Positions 17,311 to 25,235 of a DNA stretch of 64,000 bases are shown here, one piece after another. This DNA comes from Ignavibacteria bacterium. Its GTDB lineage: Bacteria > Bacteroidota > Ignavibacteria > Kapaibacteriales > UBA4661. Positions within the stretch are counted from its first letter, which is position 1. Every line of letters begins with the position of its first letter. Under the pieces are notes generated by a model, which had not been told where the DNA came from, searched no databases, and worked only from the letters and a program-made list of their open reading frames with translations. Both the position numbers and the translations under genes were made by a program. The stretch spans positions 62,001 to 126,000 of the forward strand of contig CANHDJ010000003.1 in NCBI GenBank assembly GCA_947459425.1, given 5' to 3'.

Positions 17311-19943
17311 TTGACCGATTCGGACTTCGACGCAGGGACGGCGTTATTTTTCACTGGCTCAAGAGGCAAGACCATCACAAACTTCGAGCCAACACCCACT
17401 TCAGACTCACACCAAATCGTGCCTTGCATACTTTCGACCAGCTTTTTAACAATGGATAATCCCAAGCCCGTCGAGTCTTCATCGGCAGTTGGGCGTGTGG
17501 AAAGTCGTGAAAATTTTCCGAAGAGTCGCGGCATTTCCTCTGGCGGGATTCCCTGCCCTTCGTCTTGAACGATAATCACCGCAAGCGGTTCACTGCGAAA
17601 TTCCGCCACCTGTTTTACACCAAAGCGTTGGGCGGTATCACGAGAATCTGTCGCATCTGCCGCCGTCGTCGGTGATTGATAGGTATCCACCGTAATATGA
17701 ACCGCTTTTCCGCGAGGCGAGTATTTAACAGCATTGGACACAAGATTGTCAGCCACTTGCATCATCATTTGCTCATCGGCAATCGCAAATACGGGATTAT
17801 CATTGTAGAAAAACAAGCGAATGTCTTTCTGCGCGGCACGGTTTTGATAATTGCTGATGGTCTGCCCCATCACAAAACTCACATCCAACACGCCAAGAGC
17901 CGGGATCACGCCGCCACGCTCAATCGCATTGACATCCAGCAAATTGCGAACAAGACGGTTCATTCGGTCAGCATTTTGGACAATAAGGCGTATCATCGCA
18001 GCGCGTCGGTCTTCCGGCACGGTGCTGTCAGTACTCAAAATTTCTGCCAGCCCTTGAATTGAAGCAATTGGATTCTTCAAATCATGGGAGACAATGCCCA
18101 GAAGCTCGCTTCGTTCCTCGCTCAAAATACGTAATTCATTATTCCGTTCTTGCAATTCCGTATTGAGCATTTCCGTTTCGACAGTCTGTTCCTCAAGAAG
18201 ATACTGCTGGCGGAGAAGTTCTGCATTCATGGCTTGAAGTTCGTAATTCGCGGATTCAATGGCTTTTTGCTTTTCCTCTACTGCCTTTTTTTGTTCGGAG
18301 ATGGACTCATTGGCGAACAACAGTTCTCGGTGCGCGACTTCTAAGACGAGTTTTTGATAGGATAGTTCGTCGTGCTGTCCCGAAATTTCTTGGTTTCGGC
18401 GCATCACTTCGGCATGAGATCGCTCAAGTTCTTGATTACGGCGCTCTGCATCGCGTGTCTGCTCTTCTAAAAGGTGTTGCTGTGCAATGAGTGATTCATT
18501 CACTTGTTGTAATTCCAAATTCGCCGATTCGATAAAAAGTGTTTGGTCTTCCAGAAGGAGCTTTTGTGCGGCAATTTCACTATTGGCGCGTTGTAACTCT
18601 TCATTCTTTTCATGCTCTGCCAGGCTCTCCTGCTCAATACGACGAGCGTTCTCCGATTCTCGCATGAGGTTGTTTTGAAGCAAACGAATACGGTCAGCAA
18701 GGGCAAACGAGAACAAGAGCAACTGCAACACAAATCCCACGGCCGTTCCATAATATGCGCCATAGCCGAGTGTTATCACGTTCAAATTCGCAAGCATTTT
18801 CACGACCATACTCGCCAAAAATATGAACGTAGCAGCCAAGAAATATCGCCCGGCGACCTCTTTTTGTCGGATGCTTTGCACTGCACTCATCGTAATAACG
18901 CCCGTTGCTGCCAATCCCACAACGCCCGAAATCGGAAAAATTACTGCTCCCAAAGATTCCGCCCAAAAGCCTGCTCCGAGGGCAATCCCACCCAAAGCAA
19001 TACTGAGAAACGCCAAGCCAGTGTTGATGCGCCAAAGACGAGGCTGAGAGGTTTTGAGCAGCAGAAACTCTGATGTAAAGAATGCCAAATATGCTCCGGC
19101 AATATTGGGCAGAATCATTACAGAAAGCGGGGGAATGCGGGGTGCTACATTGGGAAAAATTTCATAATACAGCAGGGAATCGAATACTAGCGCATGGATA
19201 CTAAAAAAAAGGATATAGAGCAGGTAAAACCCTGTCGCTTGGTCGCGTAAACGCAAATACAAAAAGAAATTATAGAGGCTGAGTGCAAGCACGATTCCAA
19301 CAAATATCCCGTAAATAAATTTTTCTTTCTGGATATGAAATTGTATTTGCGTCTCAGTCATAATTGCAGGCTCGTTCGAGAAAATCCATTTTCCTGAAAA
19401 CCGCATTAAAACAAGTGTTTCTGTGCCAACAGGTAAACGAAATGCTGCCGAACGCCACGCTATATCACGCGCCCCTATTGGAACGCCATTCCCCGATACT
19501 GAGTGCCGCCACTCGCCGCTTGGCATTTGCACAAAGCACTCGACCGAATCGGTGTATGATGTTGGCAGAAACAGAAGAAACCACTTCCGCGCAAGACTAT
19601 CCTGCAAATGAAAACGCATCCAGTAGGCAGACGATGTAAAACCAAAGTTTATACGATTCGTTTGGAGTTGTTTCATCGAAAAGAAGTTTTTTTGTTCGCC
19701 CAGAATATCGTTCAACGAGCGTTGTCCCGTGCTGTCGCAGAAAATCTCAATGCCAGAGGCAATGCGCTGAAACGTCTTTTCGGTTGAGACATACCGAAGG
19801 CTTGTCCACGCCGGATTTTGTGCTTCAGCACTTTGAAGACCGAGAAAAATAAGGGCAAGCACTATGAATCCATAACGCCAAACGATGGACAAACTTCGGT
19901 GGGAAGAGTCCGCTATTGCTGCCCAAACTTGCTTTAACGACAT
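17307..19943 (-). CDS. 7TMR-DISM histidine kinase with long coiled-coil linker
   Basis: An 878-residue membrane kinase. A signal/TM segment (ends ...SAEAQ) and an extracytoplasmic beta-rich 7TMR-DISM extracellular domain (about 45-200) are followed by seven TM helices (about 205-425). Then comes ~170 residues of coiled coil built of repeating units such as LLEDQT, LLEEQT and YLLEEQT. The HisKA box IVSHDLKNPIASIQG has its His near 618. The ATPase domain has N-box NLVSNAVKYS, QGIPPEEMPRLF and GLGLSIVKKL. 7TMR-DISM receptors often bind carbohydrates or other ligands. It is coupled by ATGA to the CapA gene; no response regulator is adjacent. The repeated linker may set signalling register. Confidence 0.9.
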   Translation of the reverse strand: MSLKQVWAAIADSSHRSLSIVWRYGFIVLALIFLGLQSAEAQNPAWTSLRYVSTEKTFQRIASGIEIFCDSTGQRSLNDILGEQKNFFSMKQLQTNRINFGFTSSAYWMRFHLQDSLARKWFLLFLPTSYTDSVECFVQMPSGEWRHSVSGNGVPIGARDIAWRSAAFRLPVGTETLVLMRFSGKWIFSNEPAIMTETQIQFHIQKEKFIYGIFVGIVLALSLYNFFLYLRLRDQATGFYLLYILFFSIHALVFDSLLYYEIFPNVAPRIPPLSVMILPNIAGAYLAFFTSEFLLLKTSQPRLWRINTGLAFLSIALGGIALGAGFWAESLGAVIFPISGVVGLAATGVITMSAVQSIRQKEVAGRYFLAATFIFLASMVVKMLANLNVITLGYGAYYGTAVGFVLQLLLFSFALADRIRLLQNNLMRESENARRIEQESLAEHEKNEELQRANSEIAAQKLLLEDQTLFIESANLELQQVNESLIAQQHLLEEQTRDAERRNQELERSHAEVMRRNQEISGQHDELSYQKLVLEVAHRELLFANESISEQKKAVEEKQKAIESANYELQAMNAELLRQQYLLEEQTVETEMLNTELQERNNELRILSEERSELLGIVSHDLKNPIASIQGLAEILSTDSTVPEDRRAAMIRLIVQNADRMNRLVRNLLDVNAIERGGVIPALGVLDVSFVMGQTISNYQNRAAQKDIRLFFYNDNPVFAIADEQMMMQVADNLVSNAVKYSPRGKAVHITVDTYQSPTTAADATDSRDTAQRFGVKQVAEFRSEPLAVIIVQDEGQGIPPEEMPRLFGKFSRLSTRPTADEDSTGLGLSIVKKLVESMQGTIWCESEVGVGSKFVMVLPLEPVKNNAVPASKSESVK

Positions 19944-20125
19944 TGCGACAGGATTGTGAGAAACATACTTGCAGTTATTTCAATCGTGGGAGAGAAAAGG
20001 CATGGAAGTTACACAATTTTACCGAAATCCACGAATATTTTGGGCAAGTGTATTTTCGTTCAAGTCTTACGACTACGCTTGAATTGAGGCGCTCCACAAG
20101 AACCGTCGTGGGTGTGCCGAGAACC

Positions 20126-20155
20126 CCGTGCCACCGCTCAGAAGCGGTAGCACGG
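20126..20155 (-). terminator. Hairpin downstream of the truncated OprM copy
   Basis: A 13-bp stem with one G-T pair (20126-20138 with 20143-20155) and a 4-nt loop. It stands at the same place relative to the gene end as the hairpin after the intact copy (24827-24867), and both stems contain ACCGC/GCGGTA. No long T run follows on the minus strand, so it is terminator-like only. Confidence 0.5.
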
Positions 20156-20176
20156 AAGGACTATCTTTTGCACAAA

Positions 20177-20536
20177 TTTTTTACCGCCAACCGCCCCCAA
20201 GCGCACGGTAGAGGTTCACCAGTGCGAGACGCTGACGTTTTTGCACCGTCACAAGTTCGATTTGCGATTGCAAGGAATTTTGTTGTGCCAAAAGCACTTC
20301 AAAGTAGGTCGCTTTTGCTGTTTTGTACAATTCCGTCGCAACGCCGACCGACCCTTGAAGCACTTGGACTTGCTGAGTTTTTAGGGTGTTAATTTGTTGT
20401 AGGTTTTGAATATTGGAAAGTTCGTTCACGACTTCCACATATCCATTGACAATGCTTTTTTGGTAACGATAGAGCGCTTGAAGTTGGTTCGATTTTGCCG
20501 CAGAGAACTGTGCTTCCAGTCCTTGCCAGTTGATAA
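20177..20536 (-). pseudogene. Truncated duplicate of the 3' end of the OprM-type efflux gene
   Basis: These 360 bp match 24876-25235 base for base with 11 differences (~97%) and no indel, at a constant offset of 4,699 bp. They encode only the last ~118 residues of the RND outer-membrane channel, including the intact stop codon. The first in-frame ATG (MEVVNELSNIQ) would give an 85-residue product lacking the barrel and signal. Identity stops exactly at GTTGATAA (20536), where a MITE-like terminal repeat begins. It is non-functional as a channel. The copy is in the same orientation as the intact gene. Confidence 0.85.
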
Positions 20537-20723
20537 AATGATTTCAGTTGGAAAGGCAACATGAGTCATCGGAGAAGCAAGGTTTAATGCGATCTTGAAA
20601 TCACGGTTTTTTAACCCCATGCGTCGTTTAACGATAAGAGTAAAATGCTAAAAGCCGCTTTATTGCTTAGTTATTGCGATATTTTAGTGCCATTATCGTT
20701 TCCAACTAAAATCATTTAGAACC
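20537..20723. mobile_element. MITE-like element 2 abutting the truncated OprM copy
   Basis: The terminal inverted repeats are AAATGATTTCAGTTGGAAA (20536-20554) and its partner 20699-20717, with one mismatch in 19. The right end continues to GAACC (20719-20723) and matches both ends of element 1 at 3031-3295. The left end lacks the outer GGTTCT, being joined directly to the broken OprM copy. The interior differs from element 1 and has no coding capacity. Confidence 0.65.
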
Positions 20724-20766
20724 CACTCCAAAGCTATCCCTTCGCACCAATAAATTGAATCAAGTG

Positions 20767-21507
20767 CTATTTTATAGCATGACTTTTTGATGGTATGCTA
20801 CCGATAGCCTCTTTTACGTCTCCATAGATGTTGAGGACGAAGATTTTCTGGACAGGATGACTTGTTGAAATAATTGCCTGTGAATGCAAATACCCAATTT
20901 GCGATTGACTGGGTATTGTTTCGGCTGTGATGGTCAGACGTTGGTGAGACTTGATTTTCCGATCTCCATGGCAACGAATAGTCATTCCCTGTTTTGCTTG
21001 CACACCCGTAATTTCAATTGCTTTATCAGTCGTATTGAGGAGCGAAATAGAGCCAGAAGCCCGCTTGCCGACAACCATTAGTGGTAGAGCAATGAAATGA
21101 GCAGATGGCTGTAATGGCTTGATAATATCGGCAATCAGTGAGACTGTTTCTGTGGATGTCGGGGCAGAATTGCTCTCAATAGTGACGGTTTTGTTCATTA
21201 CACCGAACGCACCTGTACTCACAGCAAGAGTAATATTCAAATACGTTGTTTCCCCTGGTCTGAGTGCCGATTTCTCAATCGGTGCACTCGTACAGCCACA
21301 GGCGGGGCGAACTGCGTGAATGAGTAATTGCTGATTTCCCGCGTTTTTGATGCCAATTTTTGCGGTCAATGTTGTATCGGTTTGGTGAATTCTTCCCCAA
21401 TCATAACGATTGCCGCCGACAACGGTGAGATGCGCTTGCGCGTAGGCTTGCAAAACCTGTACAACACTCAAAGCCAGCAAAAGCAGGGCAATTTGGAAGT
21501 ATTTCAT
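20767..21507 (-). CDS. DUF1573-family periplasmic protein
   Basis: A 246-residue protein from the ATG at 21507 (an ATG at 21543 is less likely). The signal peptide MKYFQIALLLLALSVVQVLQ ends near AYAQ. Two Ig-like/ASH beta-sandwich repeats follow. The first has the DUF1573 pattern FxWGxI-like YDWGRIHQTDT, KNAGNQQLLIHAV and the paired cysteines of RPACGCTS. DUF1573 proteins are common in Bacteroidota and are exported; their function is not established. A terminator (21560-21586) separates it from the operon upstream, so it is probably transcribed alone. Confidence 0.75.
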   Translation of the reverse strand: MKYFQIALLLLALSVVQVLQAYAQAHLTVVGGNRYDWGRIHQTDTTLTAKIGIKNAGNQQLLIHAVRPACGCTSAPIEKSALRPGETTYLNITLAVSTGAFGVMNKTVTIESNSAPTSTETVSLIADIIKPLQPSAHFIALPLMVVGKRASGSISLLNTTDKAIEITGVQAKQGMTIRCHGDRKIKSHQRLTITAETIPSQSQIGYLHSQAIISTSHPVQKIFVLNIYGDVKEAIGSIPSKSHAIK

Positions 21508-21559
21508 GGTTGCTATGGTCGTAGTGTGAAAATGTATCGTCATTGCAAGTGCTTAAAAG

Positions 21560-21586
21560 AAGAGCGCGAAGGTTTTTCGCGCTCTT
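21560..21586 (-). terminator. Intrinsic terminator after the three-gene envelope operon
   Basis: A perfect 11-bp stem AAGAGCGCGAA / TTCGCGCTCTT with a 5-nt loop. On the minus strand it is followed by CTTTTAA. It lies 45 bp past the stop codon of the beta-barrel gene at 21631. Confidence 0.8.
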
Positions 21587-21630
21587 TGAGTGTATTGATT
21601 GATACGGAACAGCACGGGGCTTTATGTAGA

Positions 21631-22236
21631 TTAAAATAGGCGAATACCTGTGCGCAGCTGCACAACGGCACCTGCAGCACTACTGACTGTGCTATTTACA
21701 TCGGTGGGCATCAAAAAATTATGCTGATATCCGCCACGCAAACCAAGCATAATACGGCTTTCAGGAATAAATGCCTCGCCGCCAATCCCAAGCATGACCT
21801 GCGCATTGGTTGTGCCGCCTCCGGTAGCAACGTGAAAATTATATGAGCCAAATCCGATTGCGGGTGAAATTCTGAAAATCTCATTGTCGAAAATAGAATA
21901 GCCAAACCAAAACTGCATACCGATTGTTTTCAAACTACTCCTTTGATTTGATAAGGAAGTCACAAAGGGCGAAACAGTAAATTGAATCTCACACGAGAGA
22001 TGATTCCAATAGTTGTACCAGCCTAGATTAAGACTTCCCAGTATTTCGGGAGCATTGAAAAACCTTCCCCCCTTCTCAATGTCTGGGCTTACCAAATGCC
22101 CACTTGATATATCGCCGTTGATAGAGATAAACGAGCCTCGTTGAGTATTCTGCGCAAAGCTGTAATTTGAAACAACACTGACCAGAATGATGATAGCAAG
22201 CAAAAGGTTCTTGTTGATGTTATATGTTATGCGCAT
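21631..22236 (-). CDS. Outer-membrane beta-barrel protein, unknown function
   Basis: 201 residues from the ATG at 22236, which opens MRITYNINKNLLLAIIILVS and ends a signal peptide at ...YSFAQ. The mature part alternates short amphipathic strands (LNLGWYNYWNHL, MQFWFGYSIF, IMLGLRGGYQHNF) and ends in ...LRTGIRLF with a terminal Phe, as in 8- to 10-stranded outer-membrane barrels. It is the last gene of a three-gene unit ended by a terminator. I do not recognise the family; a porin-like or OmpW/OprF-like barrel is possible. Codons are richer in A+T than in the neighbouring housekeeping genes. Confidence 0.65.
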   Translation of the reverse strand: MRITYNINKNLLLAIIILVSVVSNYSFAQNTQRGSFISINGDISSGHLVSPDIEKGGRFFNAPEILGSLNLGWYNYWNHLSCEIQFTVSPFVTSLSNQRSSLKTIGMQFWFGYSIFDNEIFRISPAIGFGSYNFHVATGGGTTNAQVMLGIGGEAFIPESRIMLGLRGGYQHNFLMPTDVNSTVSSAAGAVVQLRTGIRLF

Positions 22237-22279
22237 ATCGAAGTTTTGAAAAAGTGAAAAATTATAGATTTTTTGTACC

Positions 22280-22609
22280 TCATTTTTTGTGCGTAGTTGC
22301 TGATGAATCGGCATAGCGGATTGCTGTGCCAACAGCAGTACGTGTGTGCGGTTGATAAGTGATTCGTATCACGGCATTGGCATTAATCTCTTGAGCTTTC
22401 TTTTGCAACTCCTCATGAATATCTGCAAACGATATCCCGATTGCCCAGATAATACCAAGCTCAATGTGATTACGATTGCTTTCTCCAGTAGTGAGTTGAA
22501 CAGGTAATGAGCTTGTCCAAGGCGTAAAGACTGATTTCGCTGGCGCAACACACGAAGTGATACTAAACAATAATATCAAAACCGCAATACTTTTTATTGA
22601 TTTATCCAT
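22280..22609 (-). CDS. Small lipoprotein with YbjQ/RcsF-like domain
   Basis: A 109-residue protein beginning MDKSIKSIAVLILLFSITSC with a lipobox Cys at residue 20. The mature part has ~85 residues. The stretch AQEINANAVIRITYQ followed by AVGTAIRY resembles the alpha-beta fold of YbjQ- and RcsF-type proteins, where A-x-x-x-GANAV...GTA is typical; this is a resemblance judged by eye. It lies 34 bp after the upstream lipoprotein gene and 43 bp before the barrel gene on the same strand, so the three are likely co-transcribed. Function unknown. Confidence 0.6.
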   Translation of the reverse strand: MDKSIKSIAVLILLFSITSCVAPAKSVFTPWTSSLPVQLTTGESNRNHIELGIIWAIGISFADIHEELQKKAQEINANAVIRITYQPHTRTAVGTAIRYADSSATTHKK

Positions 22610-22643
22610 AGAGAATAGAGGTCAAAATGAGAAAGAGAAGCTA

Positions 22644-23483
22644 TTATTGACTACAATCACCGCATATACCACAATAAGCACTTGCCATGCAGCCAGCTGC
22701 CGCTGTCGCACACAGGGCTATTTGCCAAGGAGTTGCGGTTGCAAGTATGCCCAATGTAGCAACATCCAAAACACCAAAAGCAGCCAAACATAGGAAAAAA
22801 CCAGAGACACAGCCAGCTTCGGCAATCACCATCAAGCCCCATTGCCACCACCAAAAACAGGCTTGGAGAGACGCTGCTTGCTTATTTAACTCTTTTCCTG
22901 TGTACATTGCTCTAAGTTCATTAACCTTTGCAGGCATCTCTGTTTTGGCAATTCTATCAAGGGTAATATCAATATTTTGTGTATTCATATCTTTACACGT
23001 TGCACAGGCAGGAAGATATTTGTCGCGTGTTTTTTGAATCAGATCTCGCTTTGAAGAAAACTTCGTCTGCCAACGCAGCATTGCAGATGCTCGCTGTTCA
23101 TTCATAGTTTTAAATTCGCTATCGCTGATATTCAAAGCCTTGAGTATAGCTTTACCATCTTTGGTTTCCATAGCATACCGAAGCTCTGCGCGATTGGTCG
23201 TTGCAGCCAACTTCATCTTTACATAAATTGACCGACTACTCTCAATCAAAAATTGTGTATCTGGATCATCTGCTAATTCTGTTGCTAAAGCCTGTTCTTC
23301 AGCCGTTGGCTCTAGCTGCGAAATTTGCTGTGCGGATTTGCCTGATGTTTGATTTTCCACAGGCGCGGAGCCTGTTATTACCTGTTGTGCCGCTTCCTGA
23401 CACGCTGTCAATACTATCAAACTAAACAGAAATGCTGCCATCGCCTTAAATGGGCGAGATGTGTACATTTTTTGGAGGGACAT
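22644..23483 (-). CDS. Lipoprotein with Cys-rich hydrophobic C-terminal tail, bacteriocin-like
   Basis: 279 residues from the ATG at 23483, preceded on the minus strand by AAGGAAT about 9 nt upstream. The lipobox is VLTAC (Cys 28). The middle ~150 residues are charged and helical (for example YVKMKLAATTNRAELRY) and contain a CxxC (ACATC). The last ~70 residues change character: eight Cys in a very hydrophobic Gly/Ala/Trp-rich sequence beginning ACFWWWQWGLMV and ending YCGICGDCSQ. This looks like a membrane-active or disulfide-rich peptide module attached to a lipoprotein. It recalls annotated fulvocin C-related lipoproteins of Bacteroidota, but I cannot confirm homology. Confidence 0.6.
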   Translation of the reverse strand: MSLQKMYTSRPFKAMAAFLFSLIVLTACQEAAQQVITGSAPVENQTSGKSAQQISQLEPTAEEQALATELADDPDTQFLIESSRSIYVKMKLAATTNRAELRYAMETKDGKAILKALNISDSEFKTMNEQRASAMLRWQTKFSSKRDLIQKTRDKYLPACATCKDMNTQNIDITLDRIAKTEMPAKVNELRAMYTGKELNKQAASLQACFWWWQWGLMVIAEAGCVSGFFLCLAAFGVLDVATLGILATATPWQIALCATAAAGCMASAYCGICGDCSQ

Positions 23484-23591
23484 AACAATATTCCTTAAAA
23501 AAGGATAGAACAAAATGAATTGCCCCGTTCTCTCGCTTTCGGTATATTACGCCTCAGAAATGTCCCTCTTCCCGGATTGACTTTTCCTTGG

Positions 23592-23623
23592 GCAATCCCC
23601 GTTGCGAGTAGTGGCGGGGTTGC
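23592..23623. promoter_or_regulatory. Hairpin in the leader of the envelope operon
   Basis: GCAATCCCC (23592-23600) can pair with GGGGTTGC (23616-23623) with one bulged base. It lies between the LytTR-like repeats and the first gene, about 110 bp upstream of its start. It has no T run on the minus strand, so it may be a leader structure rather than a terminator. No known riboswitch motif was recognised. Confidence 0.35.
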
Positions 23624-23675
23624 TTGTTTTAAGCACGTAAAAATACATTCATATCCGTATTTCCGCAACTCCTTT

Positions 23676-23748
23676 GGTGCGAACTGCTCGTTTTTAGTTG
23701 CAAACTGTGAAACTTTGTTGTAAACTGCCTGTTTTTAGGTATGAACTG
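23676..23748 (-). promoter_or_regulatory. Four LytTR-like half-sites at 20-21 bp period
   Basis: On the minus strand, CAGTT(C/T)(A/G) occurs four times: GCAGTTCAT, GCAGTTTAC, ACAGTTTGC and GCAGTTCGC. The AACTG cores on the plus strand start at 23682, 23703, 23723 and 23744, spacings of 21, 20 and 21 bp, two helical turns. Each fits the published LytTR half-site pattern ([TA][AC][CA]GTTN[AG][TG], recalled from memory) at 7 or 8 of 9 positions. The array lies about 190-265 bp upstream of the lipoprotein gene start and just downstream of a LytTR regulator gene. Confidence 0.55.
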
Positions 23749-23812
23749 CACCTCTTTCTGCTAAGGGTACATCTCCTCTTTTCTATCCACTATCGCTTTT
23801 TTCATGTTGCTT

Positions 23813-24685
23813 TCAGGAAATATCGGTTGATTTATCCATTTTTTGTAAAAGCATTTTCAAGGATGTACGCCATTTGTTAATAAACTTCATTTTTGCTCGT
23901 GAGACAATAATCGGTTTTTCTGTCGCACGGTGCGTCAAAATCATAGTGCGATTGTTTTTGCTCACTTCTTTCACAAACCTCATATTTACAATAAATGAGC
24001 GATTTGGACGAAAGAATTCTGGCTGAGGTAGAAATTTCTCGTAGCTCTGAAGAAAAATACGCACCGTCATTGGCTGACCATTGCTGCGGTAAACAATCGT
24101 GTAGTTATTAGCTGCCTCAATACATATTATCTCCCTAAGCGGCAAAAATACCAAGCCATCATCCGTAGGCAAGCTAAATACATTATCTCTTAAAATAACG
24201 TCGGTAGCCTCCGTTTTGTCAACCATTTCTTCCATCTGGGGCTTGGGCGGTAGGCTATAAACAATCGACTGAGAATGATGAACGATCATCTCATCGCCGC
24301 CTATCGGTTTGTTCAAAACACGAAGGCGCATTTTCACAACATGGTGTAGCGTTGCCTTGAGTTCTTCAGGGTCGAAAGGCTTCCAAAGCATGGCAGATGC
24401 GCCATTTGCCAATGCTTCTTGTTGTAAAGGTACGTTAAATTCTTGCGCTGTCATACAAATAACACTGAATTCTGGATTGGAAAACGCCCGCAAAACATCA
24501 ACTCCATTTCCGCCTAATAGTATCATATCAAGTAGGACAATATCTGTCGGCGAGACCGAAAGTATCTGCTTTGCCTCATCTACGGAAGTACAAGTTGAAA
24601 AAGTCGCATGGGGCATGACACGGCGTAATATAGCAGCGAGAACTCGTTGGAAAGCGATATCATCTTCAACGATAAGAATACGCAT
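23813..24685 (-). CDS. LytTR-family response regulator (orphan)
   Basis: A 290-residue protein with an N-terminal receiver domain: acidic pair ED at 7-8, phospho-accepting Asp 53 in VLLDMILLGGNG, Thr in CMTAQ, and Lys in WKPFDPEE. A ~60-residue linker leads to a C-terminal LytTR DNA-binding domain (VFLPLREIICIEAANNYTIV, then FFRPNRSFIVNMRFVKEV). LytTR regulators bind paired direct repeats and often control bacteriocin, competence or virulence genes. No histidine kinase gene is adjacent. Four candidate LytTR half-sites lie directly downstream of this gene, upstream of the next operon. Confidence 0.92.
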   Translation of the reverse strand: MRILIVEDDIAFQRVLAAILRRVMPHATFSTCTSVDEAKQILSVSPTDIVLLDMILLGGNGVDVLRAFSNPEFSVICMTAQEFNVPLQQEALANGASAMLWKPFDPEELKATLHHVVKMRLRVLNKPIGGDEMIVHHSQSIVYSLPPKPQMEEMVDKTEATDVILRDNVFSLPTDDGLVFLPLREIICIEAANNYTIVYRSNGQPMTVRIFLQSYEKFLPQPEFFRPNRSFIVNMRFVKEVSKNNRTMILTHRATEKPIIVSRAKMKFINKWRTSLKMLLQKMDKSTDIS

Positions 24686-24826
24686 AGCAAGAAGTATTTT
24701 TTGATTGCAAAATGTACAATTACTATTTGGTGGGGCAGTGTGCGGAGCGTTACTCTGCGGAGCGATGCTTCAGATCAACTAAATTAGCCACGTATCTTCT
24801 CTCTTGTATCTCTCTGACCAAATAAT

Positions 24827-24867
24827 CCATTCTACCGCCCCCAAAGTAGGGTGAAGCGGTAGAATGG
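24827..24867 (-). terminator. Hairpin after the intact OprM-type gene
   Basis: A perfect 12-bp stem CCATTCTACCGC / GCGGTAGAATGG (24827-24838 with 24856-24867) with a 17-nt loop, 12 bp past the stop codon of the gene ending at 24880. It has only ATTATTT after it on the minus strand, so it is terminator-like. Confidence 0.6.
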
Positions 24868-24875
24868 AGGGATGC

Positions 24876-25235
24876 TTTTTTACCGCCAACCGCCCCCAAG
24901 CGCACGGTAGAGGTTCACCAGTGCGAGACGCTGACGTTTTTGCACCGTCACAAGTTCGATTTGCGATTGTAACGAATTTTGTTGGGCAAAGAGGATTTCA
25001 AAGTAGGTCGCTTTTGCTGTTTTGTACAATTCCGTCGCAACGCCGACTGACCCTTGAAGAACTTGGACTTGCTGAGTTTTTAGGGTGTTGATTTGTTGTA
25101 GGTTTTGAATATTGGAAAGTTCGTTCACGACTTCCACATATCCATTGACAATGCTTTTTTGGTAACGATAGAGCGCTTGAAGTTGGTTCGATTTTGCAGC
25201 AGAGAACTGTGCTTCCAGTCCTTGCCAGTTGATAA
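24876..25235 (-). repeat. 360-bp direct repeat, copy within the intact OprM-type gene
   Basis: This is the partner of 20177-20536: same orientation, 11 mismatches, no indels. It covers the last ~118 codons of the intact gene and 4 bp beyond. The two copies flank 4,339 bp. Confidence 0.88.

Noticed and set aside
23484-23675. Riboswitch in the leader of the lipoprotein operon
   Set aside because: One hairpin is present, but no consensus of a cobalamin, SAM, cyclic-di-GMP or TPP riboswitch could be matched.
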